A DNA stretch of 64,000 nt, from the NCBI GenBank assembly GCA_030377865.1, contig JAUCGA010000010.1, positions 1-64,000 on the forward strand, in the 5' to 3' direction. This document shows positions 16,283-26,100 of the stretch, piece after piece (the stretch's first letter is position 1; each line of letters begins with the position of its first letter). This stretch comes from Anaerolineales bacterium HSG25. Its GTDB lineage: Bacteria; Chloroflexota; Anaerolineae; 4572-78; J111. The translations under genes and the position numbers were made by a program. The notes beneath the pieces are model-generated. The model was not told the DNA's origin and made no database searches. It worked only from the letters and a program-made list of their open reading frames with translations.

Positions 16283-18004
16283 GTGGCAAATCAGGCTCGC
16301 AAACCAATTCCTTATGGATTAGCTAGTTACAAACGGATTCGAGAAGAGAACTGTTATTATCTCGATAAAACGAACTATATTCCTCTGCTCGAAGAAACGG
16401 GAAAATTTCTGTTTTTCATTCGACCCCGTCGGTTTGGTAAATCGTCCTTGCTGACCGTGTTAGAGAGTTATTACGACATTAATCGGCAAGAGCAGTTTGA
16501 ATTCCTGTTTAAGGGGACTTATATCTATGATCAGCCAACCTCAGAGAAGAATAGTTATCTCATCCTAAAACTCAATTTTTCCCAAATCGACCCTCACCTC
16601 GACAAGGTTGAGGCCTCATTCGAGGAGTATCTTGAGGAGACGGTTCTACTGTTTGGGCAAAAATATCGTCAATTTTTGGGTGATGATTATTTTGAGATGA
16701 TGCGTCTCAAAAAAACGGTTTATGGCAAAGTACGATTTTTGCTCAACTATGTGGGGCGAATCGACCACAAGATATACATTCTGATTGATGAATATGACAA
16801 CTTTGCCAACACCATTTTAACCACCGCCGGACAGGTTGCCTATCAAAAACTGACCCACGGGGCTGGATTTTTTCGCTTCTTTTTTAATGTGTTAAAAGGA
16901 GCCGCCGACAGCATGGATAGTGGTGTCGGGCGCATGTTCATCACCGGAGTTTCACCCGTCACTATGGATGATGTGACCAGTGGTTTTAACATTGGGCAAC
17001 AAATTAGTTTACATCCTCAGTTTAATCAACTACTCGGTTTTGCTGAGACAGATGTCATGACCATGTTAGAGTATTACGGTCTTGAGACGACTGACCTACT
17101 ACCTGTTATGCGGAGTTGGTATGACAATTATCGTTTCGCCGCCGAGACTAAACAGACGATGTTTAATACCGACATGGTGCTTTATTTCGTCAAAAACTAT
17201 CTTCGGCAGAACGCTCTACCGGAGGAGATGATTGATCAAAATGTTCGTATTGATTATGGTAAGTTGCGTCATCTTATCGTCTTAGATAGACGGTTGAATG
17301 GTAATTTCAGCCAACTGTTGAGCATTTTGAGCGGTCAAAGCCGTAGTCCGGTGCGAGTGGTGCAAAGTTTTCCGGTTGAACGGTTGACCAAACCCGATAA
17401 CTTTATCTCGCTTCTCTTCTACTTTGGCCTGTTGAGCTATACCGAAACCGGCGAGTTGCAGATTCCCAACGAGACGGTGCGCCAACTGATGTATAGTTAT
17501 ATTCGGGAAGGGTATCAGGATGTGGATGTGTTTAATGTGGACTTGTGGCGTTTAGCCGAGTTGGTCTATCGCATGGCTTATCATGGCGAGTGGCAAGCTG
17601 TTTTTCAGTTTTTGGCCTCTGCGGTGCAACAACAAACAGCTATCCGAGATTATTTGTATGGCGAGAAGGTTATCCAAACTTTTCTGTTGGCCTATCTCAG
17701 CGTGACCGATTACTACATCATTCATACCGAGGCAGAGTTTGGTAAAGGGTTTGTTGATCTGTACATGGAGCCGTTCTTTGGTAAACATGCTGATGTTGCT
17801 TACAGCTATCTGATTGAGTTGAAATATCTGTCTCGTGCTGAAACGACTGACCAAGCCCTAACCGAGGCTCTCGCCGAAGCTAAGACACAACTGCAACAGT
17901 ACGCTACCGATAGCCGGATTGTCAAACGTAGTCTGGGGAGTCAATTGATTAAGGTGGCTCTTATCTTTTCTGGTTGGGAGCTATGTGAATTTACGCACGT
18001 GTAA
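16283..18004 (+). CDS. AAA-ATPase-like / PD-(D/E)XK nuclease protein (PF09820-DUF1703 type)
   Basis: A 573-residue protein of the widespread, poorly characterised AAA-ATPase_like family. The N-terminus carries the family start PYGLASYKRIREENCYYLDK, Walker A in FFIRPRRFGKSSLL (about residues 45-58) and Walker B in KIYILIDEYDNFA. The C-terminus has a PD-(D/E)XK-like core: GFVDLYMEPFF then SYLIELKYLSRAET. Members are often mobile and present in many paralogs; a role in defence or DNA processing is suspected but unproven. The start is GTG with a good AGGAGC site. Single gene, with its own putative promoter. Confidence 0.9.
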   Translation: MANQARKPIPYGLASYKRIREENCYYLDKTNYIPLLEETGKFLFFIRPRRFGKSSLLTVLESYYDINRQEQFEFLFKGTYIYDQPTSEKNSYLILKLNFSQIDPHLDKVEASFEEYLEETVLLFGQKYRQFLGDDYFEMMRLKKTVYGKVRFLLNYVGRIDHKIYILIDEYDNFANTILTTAGQVAYQKLTHGAGFFRFFFNVLKGAADSMDSGVGRMFITGVSPVTMDDVTSGFNIGQQISLHPQFNQLLGFAETDVMTMLEYYGLETTDLLPVMRSWYDNYRFAAETKQTMFNTDMVLYFVKNYLRQNALPEEMIDQNVRIDYGKLRHLIVLDRRLNGNFSQLLSILSGQSRSPVRVVQSFPVERLTKPDNFISLLFYFGLLSYTETGELQIPNETVRQLMYSYIREGYQDVDVFNVDLWRLAELVYRMAYHGEWQAVFQFLASAVQQQTAIRDYLYGEKVIQTFLLAYLSVTDYYIIHTEAEFGKGFVDLYMEPFFGKHADVAYSYLIELKYLSRAETTDQALTEALAEAKTQLQQYATDSRIVKRSLGSQLIKVALIFSGWELCEFTHV

Positions 18005-18068
18005 GACTGTCCGAATCGCAGGAATCGTTGAACTGCTGAATCGTTGAATCAGTTAAAAGGAACTAATT

Positions 18069-18431
18069 ATGGAACTAGAATCGTTACAAACCTACTTGTT
18101 GAATAAAAAAGGAACTGTCAAGGAAACACCCTTTGGCCCGCAGGCTTATGTCTATAAGGTCATGAACAAAATGTTCGCCCTTGTGGCTTGGGATGAGGAT
18201 CCAATCGATTTATCGCTCAAGTGCGACCCTGATCTCGCCATCACCCTGCGCTCGTTATACGAGGCCATCCGTCCGGGCTACCACCTCAACAAAAAACATT
18301 GGAACACCATCACCCTTGATGGTTCCGTGCCCGATGAGGAGGTGTTCGGCATGATCGATGCTTCGTATGCGTTGGTGGTTAAGGGCATGACCAAGGCGCA
18401 ACGGAAGGCGTTGGAGGGGATGGGCGAATAG
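18069..18431 (+). CDS. MmcQ/YjbR family protein
   Basis: A 120-residue protein of the MmcQ/YjbR fold (CyaY-like, proposed DNA binding). Family features: an N-terminal helix LESLQTYLLNKKGTVKETPF, then KMFALVAWDEDPIDLSLKCD, the RPGYHLNKKHWNTITLDGSV stretch and the C-terminal ASYALVVKGMTKAQRKAL. Length is typical. An AAAAGGA site precedes the ATG. It follows the AAA ATPase gene on the same strand after 64 bases, possibly co-transcribed. The cellular role of the family is unclear. Confidence 0.9.
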   Translation: MELESLQTYLLNKKGTVKETPFGPQAYVYKVMNKMFALVAWDEDPIDLSLKCDPDLAITLRSLYEAIRPGYHLNKKHWNTITLDGSVPDEEVFGMIDASYALVVKGMTKAQRKALEGMGE

Positions 18432-18470
18432 CAAATTGGCGAATATTCGCCAATTCGCCAATTCGCCCAT

Positions 18471-18902
18471 TCACACATTCGCCAGCAGTCCCTGCAACCC
18501 CAACAGATAACTCCGCCAGCCAAAGCCACTAATTTGACCCACACACACGGGAGCGAGAAGGCTTTTATGCCGGAACGGTTCACGGGCATGGACATTGCTC
18601 AGATGGACTTCGACCACCGGCAGAGCAATAGCCGAGATGGCATCGCGCAGGGCAACGGAGGTGTGGGTGTAGGCTCCCGGATTAAAGACCACCCCATCGG
18701 CCCACTCACGAGCTTCATGCAAGGCATCGACCAATGCCCCCTCATGGTTTGACTGGAAGGCGCGTACTTCAACACCCTGTTCTGCACCAACTTTGATGAT
18801 TTCAGCATTGATGTCATCGAGAGTCATGGAGCCGTACACCTCCGGTTCGCGAGTGCCAAGCAGATTCAGATTTGGGCCATGTAACAGTAATATTTTGCTC
18901 AT
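18471..18902 (-). CDS. aroQ: 3-dehydroquinate dehydratase, type II
   Basis: A 143-residue type II dehydroquinase catalysing the third step of the shikimate pathway. The N-terminus [20 protein letters not shown] carries the family signature with the catalytic Tyr region, followed by [39 protein letters not shown] and [19 protein letters not shown] (catalytic His). It complements aroB, aroA and aroK, which sit 15 kb away on the same strand. It starts inside the NUDIX stop codon region (four-base overlap), so the two are coupled. Confidence 0.95.
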   Translation of the reverse strand: MSKILLLHGPNLNLLGTREPEVYGSMTLDDINAEIIKVGAEQGVEVRAFQSNHEGALVDALHEAREWADGVVFNPGAYTHTSVALRDAISAIALPVVEVHLSNVHAREPFRHKSLLAPVCVGQISGFGWRSYLLGLQGLLANV

Positions 18903-19444
18903 GCGATTAACCCCAACGTTAAGCCAGCCATCATCAATCCGGCAATAGTTTTACCATCTTCAATTTCGCCGGAGCGAATCATGGCTAGAGCCTCACCCCA
19001 CGGGACGGTCATCACCTCGGCGATATGCTCATCAAACTCAAGCTGACTCTCGCCCGCGGTTAAATCGGTGGCAAGATAAAGGTGTAGATACTCGGTCAAA
19101 ATACCGGGTGCAGAATAAAAGCCGCCTAATTTTTGCCATGTCCCAGCCTGATCCCCTGTCTCTTCGAGTAGTTCACGCGGTGCGGCCAAGTCGGGGTCTT
19201 CGTTTAGCTCTAGCCCACCCGCAGGCAGTTCGATAATCCATTTTTCTGCGGCAGAGCGGTACTGCTTAAGCAGACGTACTTTGTTATTTTCGGTCATGGG
19301 GACGACCACCACCGCCCCTTTGTTGATCACAACCTCACGACTAACGGGCGTGCCATCGGTCAGTTTGGTTTGGCGTAGCTCAAGCCCCATAATATGTCCA
19401 TCAAAAACGGTTTCTCGACTGGTAATTATCTCTGGTTTGTGCAT
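18899..19444 (-). CDS. NUDIX hydrolase, ADP-ribose pyrophosphatase-like
   Basis: A 181-residue NUDIX enzyme. The box is [20 protein letters not shown] followed by TGDQAG (GX5EX7REUXEEXGU), preceded by [10 protein letters not shown], which is typical of ADP-ribose pyrophosphatases. [19 protein letters not shown] is also characteristic. It forms an operon with aroQ downstream. The ribosome binding site (GAGGAAA) lies inside a 15-bp sequence duplicated when element B2 inserted just upstream, so the gene kept an intact site. Confidence 0.92.
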   Translation of the reverse strand: MHKPEIITSRETVFDGHIMGLELRQTKLTDGTPVSREVVINKGAVVVVPMTENNKVRLLKQYRSAAEKWIIELPAGGLELNEDPDLAAPRELLEETGDQAGTWQKLGGFYSAPGILTEYLHLYLATDLTAGESQLEFDEHIAEVMTVPWGEALAMIRSGEIEDGKTIAGLMMAGLTLGLIA

Positions 19445-19461
19445 AGTTTCCTCTTTTATAT

Positions 19462-19649
19462 TGTGGTGGTGTAAAAGTTCAGTAAAGTCGCCCTAGAAAC
19501 CCGATTTCTCAAAGAAATCGGGTTTCTGACACTCTTTCTGGCGAGTTCACTGAATATTTACGATGTTGGAGTGCAATGGGTTCAGCCATTGCTTTTGGCA
19601 ACGGCTAAACCCGTTGCATTCCATTTTCAACATCAGTCTGACCACCACA
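19462..19649 (-). repeat. Element B2 with element A4 inside (perfect 15-bp target duplication)
   Basis: Ends TGTGGTGGT (19462-19470) and ACCACCACA (19641-19649), with B sequence resuming at 19562 after A4. Perfect 15-bp flanking repeats, tttcctcttttatat, are at 19447-19461 and 19650-19664. About six bases of B next to the A4 junction are missing compared with other copies. Confidence 0.88.
19471..19561 (-). repeat. Element A4, nested in B2
   Basis: GTAAAAGTTCAGT to ACTGAATATTTAC, consensus 91-bp copy. It lies inside B2 nine bases from that element's end. Confidence 0.88.
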
Positions 19650-19668
19650 TTTCCTCTTTTATATTATT

Positions 19669-19701
19669 AAAGGCTAAAGGTATTAAACACCTTTAGCCTT
19701 T
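19669..19701 (-). terminator. Terminator-like hairpin
   Basis: The stem AAAGGCTAAAGGT / ACCTTTAGCCTTT is followed on the minus strand by TTTAATAAT. It would end transcripts from the D-threonine-aldolase-like gene before the NUDIX-aroQ operon. Confidence 0.45.
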
Positions 19702-19747
19702 GGTTATTACATGTTCATTTATTTGGATTATTTTACGACAATATAGT

Positions 19748-19881
19748 AGAGTTGTTCGGCAACAACTTATCATCGCATAAAAACTCAAATTCTAGGTCTG
19801 CGGAGTGCAAAAGCTTCTTGCTTTTGCATGTTTGTCTCCGGCAAAAGCAAGAAGCTTTTGCACTCCTTTATTCCCGAACGG
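19748..19881. repeat. Element C1
   Basis: Left end AGAGTTGTTCGGCAACAA, right end TTTATTCCCGAAC. The hairpin GGAGTGCAAAAGCTTCTTGC / GCAAGAAGCTTTTGCACTCC forms the core. The right end overlaps the last codons of the gene at 19868-20959. Copies at 30408-30545 and 47624-47908. Confidence 0.75.
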
Positions 19882-20959
19882 GTCTAGTAATCTGCTCCCC
19901 GGCCAAGGTATGGTAGGTGCGTAGCAGATTAACCGTCAAGCAGGAGTGGACGGGTAAAACGGCTAAAATGTCACCCACTCGTAGTGAGTTTAACACCTTT
20001 GGCGGGAGTTTAACAATGCCATGTTCTTGCGATAGTGCCGAGACGTAGGCTCCCTCAACTGGTGCTGACCAGCCGTCGGCTTGTAGATAGGCCACATCGC
20101 CAAAGGTTTTATGCCCTGCATCCTCAAACGATTCTTTAGACAGATGCACCGCTCCGCCATAAATGATTGCCTCTCCCCGTTCGACATGGATTGCCACGAC
20201 CGGGCATGCGACAGCCACCGCGATTTGCTCACTGGTGCAACTGCCGATAATCCGTTGCATGACATCGTAAAATACAAAGTTGCCGGGGCGAATTTCGTCA
20301 AGGCCGCTAAAATCATCAACCACACTACAGGTCGGTGTATCACCAATCGAGATTTGGGCCTGAGGTAATACCGCTTGAACCTGTTTGAACTGGGCCACCA
20401 TCTCTTGGTAGACGGCGTGTAGGGCGGCTCGACCTCTAGCTTGGTAACTGTGACCAGCATGAGTCAGTAGCCCCTTAAAGGTCAGGTTGGATGTGGCTTC
20501 TATCTGCTCGACTAGCCTAACAAATCTATCGGGCTGACTTGTGAGGATTCCAGTACGGTGATAGCCCACATCGGCCTTGAGCCAAACATCTGCCGAACCA
20601 TGCAGATTGTCGGTCAAAAACTGAACCACTTCAGCCGATTCGACCAGTAGGCTCAGGTTGATTTGGGTGGCTAGTTGGTTGAGCGCGTCAATCTCTAAAA
20701 TGTTGACCGGAAAGGCGATGAGAATATCTGACCAGCCATGTTGAGCAAAATAGCTTGCCATATCAACCGAAGAGACGGTGATGGCAGTGACACCAGCCTG
20801 TCGAAACCAGTTGCCAATCTCGGCTGATTGGTGAGTCTTAAAGTGGGGACGAAACCGAACGCCGTTCCGATTGGCTTTGTCAACCATGCGGTCGATGTTG
20901 CGGCGAGTTTTGGCTTGGTCTAATAATAAAGTGGGTTTAATAATGGTTAGTTTGGACAT
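19868..20959 (-). CDS. D-threonine aldolase / D-serine dehydratase-like PLP enzyme
   Basis: A 363-residue fold-III PLP enzyme of the DSD1/D-threonine aldolase group (alanine-racemase-like N-terminal barrel). The PLP lysine lies in RFRPHFKTHQSAEIG (about residue 41), followed by ITVSSVDMASYFAQHGWSDI, LKADVGYHRTG, THAGHSYQARG and a C-terminal metal-site region HSCLTVNLLRTYH, where His and Cys are expected to bind zinc. The true substrate (D-Thr, D-Ser or another D-hydroxy amino acid) cannot be told. Its last codons, RPVRE-stop, come from the end of element C1. Confidence 0.88.
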   Translation of the reverse strand: MSKLTIIKPTLLLDQAKTRRNIDRMVDKANRNGVRFRPHFKTHQSAEIGNWFRQAGVTAITVSSVDMASYFAQHGWSDILIAFPVNILEIDALNQLATQINLSLLVESAEVVQFLTDNLHGSADVWLKADVGYHRTGILTSQPDRFVRLVEQIEATSNLTFKGLLTHAGHSYQARGRAALHAVYQEMVAQFKQVQAVLPQAQISIGDTPTCSVVDDFSGLDEIRPGNFVFYDVMQRIIGSCTSEQIAVAVACPVVAIHVERGEAIIYGGAVHLSKESFEDAGHKTFGDVAYLQADGWSAPVEGAYVSALSQEHGIVKLPPKVLNSLRVGDILAVLPVHSCLTVNLLRTYHTLAGEQITRPVRE

Positions 20960-20967
20960 AAGTAACT

Positions 20968-21040
20968 GTTCAAAAGTTTTGTGGACTTATCTCCTCCAAG
21001 GTATGCAGTTTTCCTCGGAGGTGTTCCGTAGAATTTGCGA
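20968..21040. repeat. Element O1
   Basis: TTTTGTGGACTTATCTCC, then the palindrome TCCTCCAAGG ... CCTCGGAGG and GTTCCGTAGAATTT. It matches 48054-48124 over about 70 bases. It lies upstream of the 19868-20959 gene start. Confidence 0.65.
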
Positions 21041-21083
21041 ATAGGTGTTCTCACGCATCACGAATTACGTAACACGAATTACG

Positions 21084-21467
21084 CTATATATCAATCTTTA
21101 ATACTTCAACGGCTTTATCAAACAGTTCATCAGGATCAAATGGTTTGGTCATATAAACATCAGCTCCAACTTCTTGACCTTTTTGTTTGTCAAATTCCTG
21201 CCCTTTAGCAGTGAGCATGATGATATAAATATCTTTCATGTTAAGTTCATGTTTTACTTTTTGACAAACATCAAACCCATTCACTTTTGGCATCATCACA
21301 TCTAAAAAAATCAGTTTAGGGTGTTCTGCCTCGATCAATTCTAACGCTTCAGCACCATTGCTGGCGGTCAAAAGCTCAATACCTTCATCTTCAAGCTCTT
21401 CTAATGTTTGCTCTATCAACAGTCTGATATGAGCCTCATCATCAACAATTAATATTTTTGGATCCAT
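21084..21467 (-). CDS. Stand-alone receiver (response regulator) protein
   Basis: A 127-residue CheY-like protein: acidic pair in ILIVDDEAHIRLLIE, phospho-acceptor Asp in LIFLDVMMPKVNGFDVC, Thr in IIMLTAKGQEF and Lys in VYMTKPFDPDELF. There is no output domain. It is the last gene of the signalling cluster and lies directly behind the SpoIIE phosphatase gene, so it may be a shared target of the upstream histidine kinases or regulate the phosphatase. This is inference from order only. Confidence 0.92.
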   Translation of the reverse strand: MDPKILIVDDEAHIRLLIEQTLEELEDEGIELLTASNGAEALELIEAEHPKLIFLDVMMPKVNGFDVCQKVKHELNMKDIYIIMLTAKGQEFDKQKGQEVGADVYMTKPFDPDELFDKAVEVLKIDI

Positions 21468-21523
21468 AATTTTCCTAATAGGGTGGTGAATAGATCAATA
21501 AATGATATTTATTGGCCTATTCG

Positions 21524-23101
21524 TCAATCTACACGTTTGACAACAAATAGGGTAAAATCGTCTGATTGTGGGGTGTTGCCAGTAAATTTTTGTACTGTAT
21601 CAACTGTGGCCTGTAGCACGTCCTTAGCTCCACCTTGATAACTTTGAGCCAATGTGGTCTGCAAACGTTCTTCGCCAAACATGCTACCCTTTACATCCAT
21701 CGCTTCAGGAACTCCATCGGTGAAAAAGGCCAACACGTCGCCGATTTTGACCTGAATTTCTCGTTCTTCTAGTTCAATTTCATCAAAGGCACCTAACAAA
21801 AAACCAACGGCACTAAGTTCTCGACATTCACCCGATTCAGCCGGAACCCATAGCGGCCAGTTATGACCAGCGGAAGCATAGGTGAGTCGTCCGGTCTCTA
21901 TCTCTAAAATGGCATAAAATGCAGTCAAAAAAATTTTAGACCGATTATCTTGATGAATCAGTCGATTGGCCTGTTGTAAAACTGTAGCTGGATTCTCTCC
22001 GTGGAGGGAGGTGGTATGGATAATGGTTCGGCTAAAGGCCATAAATAGCGCGGCTGGTACGCCTTTTCCGGTTACATCTGCAATCAGCATGCCAATTCTG
22101 CGGGGTGAACCGGGTAGTTCAAAGATGTTGTAAAAGTCGCCCCCGACCTGTCTGGCTGATTGGTAAACGGAGGCGAACTCCCAGCCGGAAATTTCAGGTG
22201 AGGATTCAGGGAGCAGACTTAGCTGAATCTGTTGTCCTACGGCCAACTCTTTATCAATCCGTTGCCGTTTAATTTCCTGTTTGTGTAACCACGCTTTGTC
22301 AATGGCTATAGCGGTTTGACTCGCTAAAGCCATTAGCAATTTTTCATCACTAGCCGTGAATATCTGTTTATTACTGGTACGGCCTAGCATCACCACACCC
22401 ATAACTTTGTCTTGCATTTTTAGGGGAACGCACAGTACTTGTTCAACCAAACTAGAAGCCAGTGACAAGGCGGTGTAAATATCAGGATGTCCTGTTTCGT
22501 ATACCTGTTTTACCAAATAACCAATCGGGTCATCTAATAGGAGTTTCGGGTTTTCAGAGCCAAAGCTGGACTTAACCTCTAGCTGAGCGTCGTTATCGGG
22601 GTGAGGCAGAAACACCGCGCCAAGCTCAGCCTGAATGGCTTTCGTTGCTTCACTTAGAACAAGTTTGGGGATTGCCTTAATATCGAGCGTGGCTCCGATG
22701 GTTTCGGCAATATCGTACAGAAGATTGATTTCTCGGTACCGCTCTAGGGCTTCACTGGCAACATCTCGTTTTTCTTGCGACTGGGCGAGAAGCATTATCA
22801 AACTGTTATACAGCACTTCAATGACCGCGGTTTCGGTACTTTCAGAGTAGACGAGCGTACCGACAAATTTTTCCCCAACCGTAAGTGGCTGAAACACAAG
22901 TCCATTTATAGTTGAAAATTGGGTTTGATTGTGCTGACCTATCAGTCCAGAAATTTCCTTTTTATCCCACTCTCCAATGCCTGCAAAAAAGCGGTTGTCA
23001 GCGCGTAACAAGGCTATTTTTGTTTCAACAGGCAAAAGGGTTTCAAACGGTGTTAGAAACGTTATGGCTTGTTTACGTTTTAATAAACGGTGTATCGACA
23101 T
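21524..23101 (-). CDS. GAF-SpoIIE (PP2C-type) serine phosphatase
   Basis: A 525-residue RsbU/SpoIIE-like phosphatase. About residues 1-100 form an unassigned N-terminal region, a GAF domain spans roughly 120-275, a coiled linker (RIDKELAVGQQIQLSLLPES) follows and the PP2C_SIG catalytic domain covers about 310-523. Metal-binding signatures are visible in GMLIADVTGKGVPAALFMAF, VLAFFTDGVPEAMD and TPQSDDFTLFVVKR. Such enzymes normally dephosphorylate anti-sigma-antagonist proteins in partner-switching pathways; no STAS or anti-sigma gene is present in this window. It sits between a hybrid kinase and a receiver gene. Confidence 0.92.
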   Translation of the reverse strand: MSIHRLLKRKQAITFLTPFETLLPVETKIALLRADNRFFAGIGEWDKKEISGLIGQHNQTQFSTINGLVFQPLTVGEKFVGTLVYSESTETAVIEVLYNSLIMLLAQSQEKRDVASEALERYREINLLYDIAETIGATLDIKAIPKLVLSEATKAIQAELGAVFLPHPDNDAQLEVKSSFGSENPKLLLDDPIGYLVKQVYETGHPDIYTALSLASSLVEQVLCVPLKMQDKVMGVVMLGRTSNKQIFTASDEKLLMALASQTAIAIDKAWLHKQEIKRQRIDKELAVGQQIQLSLLPESSPEISGWEFASVYQSARQVGGDFYNIFELPGSPRRIGMLIADVTGKGVPAALFMAFSRTIIHTTSLHGENPATVLQQANRLIHQDNRSKIFLTAFYAILEIETGRLTYASAGHNWPLWVPAESGECRELSAVGFLLGAFDEIELEEREIQVKIGDVLAFFTDGVPEAMDVKGSMFGEERLQTTLAQSYQGGAKDVLQATVDTVQKFTGNTPQSDDFTLFVVKRVD

Positions 23102-23152
23102 AAATACCTTTTGGTAAAATTAGCTAATGTTGACCTGCTCAGTCTCGTTATT

Positions 23153-26100
23153 TTACTTGGGTTGATTTATATGGGGATCTTGAAAGAAGAAAATCATGAC
23201 GTTTTCTAACCCTTTTTCAAAACGTAGTGCCTTGACTACTTCTTTATGTTGGGCCAACTGTAAAGAGTTCAAAATAATCATATCAGGTTGAAAGGTAATA
23301 GCTTTTGGCAGAAAAACATCTTTTTTGTCAGAGGTGATATTTACGGTAAAGCCTTGTTCTTGGAGTACGTTGGCTAAGGTTTGGGCCGATTCGATTTCTT
23401 TATCTACAATTAGAACCTTTTTCCGAGAGCCACCTTGTGACAATAGTACATCAATTTCTTTGAAGAGTTTGGGGGTATCAATGGGTTTACTAAAGTAACG
23501 GTCTACTCCAAGCCGAAATCCTTTAGCCTTATCTTCGACGATAGTCAGTAAGATTATGGGGATATTTGCCGTGAGTGGGTTGTTTTTTAGTAGTTCGGCT
23601 ACGTTAAACCCGTTCATTTTGGGCATCATCACATCAAGAATAATCAAATCGGGATGCTGTTTCTTTACCTGTGAGATCGCTTCTAGTCCATCCGTTGCCT
23701 CTAGTACATCATACCCTTTTGTGACCAACTCTTGTTTAAGCAATTCTCGAATATGGGTTTCGTCATCAACCACTAAAATTGCTTTTTTCTGAGAATCCGG
23801 TTGCTCGGCGTTCAAGGTTCGATGAGCCTCAAATTGTTGCAAGAGGGTATCTATATCTAGTTTTTTAATCCATGCTTCTGCAATAGGGCTTTGAGCTGGC
23901 GACAGAATCGGCAAGGTGAAGATAAATGAAGTGCCCTTCCCTAACTCACTTTCAACCCAAATCATTCCTTCATGGTTTAATATAATTTCTTTACAGATTG
24001 GTAATCCTAAGCCTGTTCCTTTTGGCTTATCTGTTAAGGTATCACCCACTTGCCTAAATTTATCAAATATTTTAGGCTGATCTTCTTCTGAAATACCAGC
24101 CCCTGTATCAGTAACGGAGACCCGAATTTCACCCTCATTTTGTTCAAGCCGACATGTAATCACCCCAATATCGGTAAATTTGACCGCATTAGATATAAGG
24201 TTGATCATAACCTGTATTAGTCGGTCTTGGTCGCCGATAACTTGAGGTAGATTCGGACTAAATTCACGAACTAATAATACATCTCGGTTTTCAAAGAGCG
24301 AAGCCGTAGCCATTAATGCCCGTTCAATAATGTTGCTCATGTCGAGCGGCTCCATGTGCCATTCAATTTTACCGGCTTCAATTTTGGCTAAATCTAACAC
24401 ATCGTTAATCAATGCGGTTAGGCGCTCTCCCTCAGCAATAATAATCCCGACGTTCTGGCTGACTTGTTGCATAGCTCGGCGTAAACGGCGCTCGTTATTT
24501 TGTACATGTGGAAAAATTAGGTCTAGCCGTTTTTGGATGATTTTTGCAAATCCTAAAACAGAAGTTAACGGAGTGCGAAGTTCATGGCTAACGTTGGCTA
24601 AAAAAGAACTTTTTGTTTGATTAGCGAGTTCGGCATCCTCACGTGCTTGTTGCATGTCGTTGTATAAACGGGCATTATCTAGTCCTACCGAAGCTAGTTG
24701 AGCAAACTGGTTTAGTAGTTGTATAGCTTCACCATCAGGGCTTTTTTGATTATGATAGCTGTAACCAATCCCAATAACACCAACAATTTCACTCCCCGAG
24801 CGTAATGGTACTCCTATCCCGGCTCGAAGCTGACTATAGTCAAAGTCGGTAGAAATACCTTTCCACTCGCTGTAATCGGTCACAAATAGAGGTTGTCCTG
24901 TTTGCCACACTTTACCCGGCATGCTCTCTCCACTTTGTAACACTACCCCAACCATTGGTCGGAATATACCTACTCCAACCTCAAGATGAATCTGGTTGGT
25001 TCCCGGTTCGCCTAAATAGATAGAGCCGTGGCTAGTGCCTAAAAGTTGACCTGCTCTAATAATAACGGTTTCTAGCAACTCCTTCAAGTCTCGCCGTCCC
25101 ATTAAACCCAAGGTCGTCTCATGGAGGGCGGCCAAATAGGCATTTTGTCGGTACAATGAGGCTTCAGTCTGCTTTTTAATGGTTATATCGTTAGCAATGG
25201 AAAGGATGCCGGTTAGCTCGCCCTCTTCATCAAATTGGGCTGTGTTTGACCAAACTGCCCAAACTCGCTCGCCTGTTTTGGTAACATTTTCATTTTCATT
25301 GTTGATATAGGCTTCTGGATTTTTTAGAATATCATTCATCAAGGCCGATAAATCACGTCCTTCACCAGCGCTCTCTGTACTTTCTGTTTTAGGGACGATG
25401 GTGTCCATGATATTTTGGCCGATTAGCTCATCAGCCGTATAGCCAAAAAAGGTTAATCCATATTGGTTCATGAAAATAACATTTCCCTTGGTGTCCCATT
25501 CAAGGATTATGGATTGAGCATTTTCTACGAGATCGTAATATTTGCGTGCCCGTTTGTTAGAGACGGCTTCCATCTGCTGATAGTTTTTTAAGGAATGTTC
25601 GGTTTCCGTATAGAGATGGGCATTTTCAATGGCGACGGCGGCATAAGCGGCTAAGGTTTCAATCAACTGTACATGAGTCGGGGTGAAAAAGTTTTCCTCG
25701 GCCTTATCTAGCGAGAACAAACCTAGTATCTCGTCTCCAACGATAAGCGGTACTCCGACCCAGCTTAAAATATACTCTAATCCTTTAACGGTTACCCAAC
25801 TAGGGTCAGTTTTGGTCGAGGAGATAATCAGGCTGGTTTTATGCTCAAATATGTAGTTTAGGTTAGTTAGTTCGGTATAGGAAAATGTTACTTGATCCAA
25901 TGCTTGTGAATCTGTCCATTTTTCATGGCTACGAACGGCTGGTACAGTTAAAACATTTTCGTTGTTTAACAGCATAATACAGGCACTGTCATAAGGAACC
26001 AACTGAACTAGATATTCTAACAAGGTGTTTAGAATCGTGTCCAAATCAAGACTCTGAGTTAAGGCCAAGGCCGCGACTTGAATCGTTTTGGTAATTTGAT

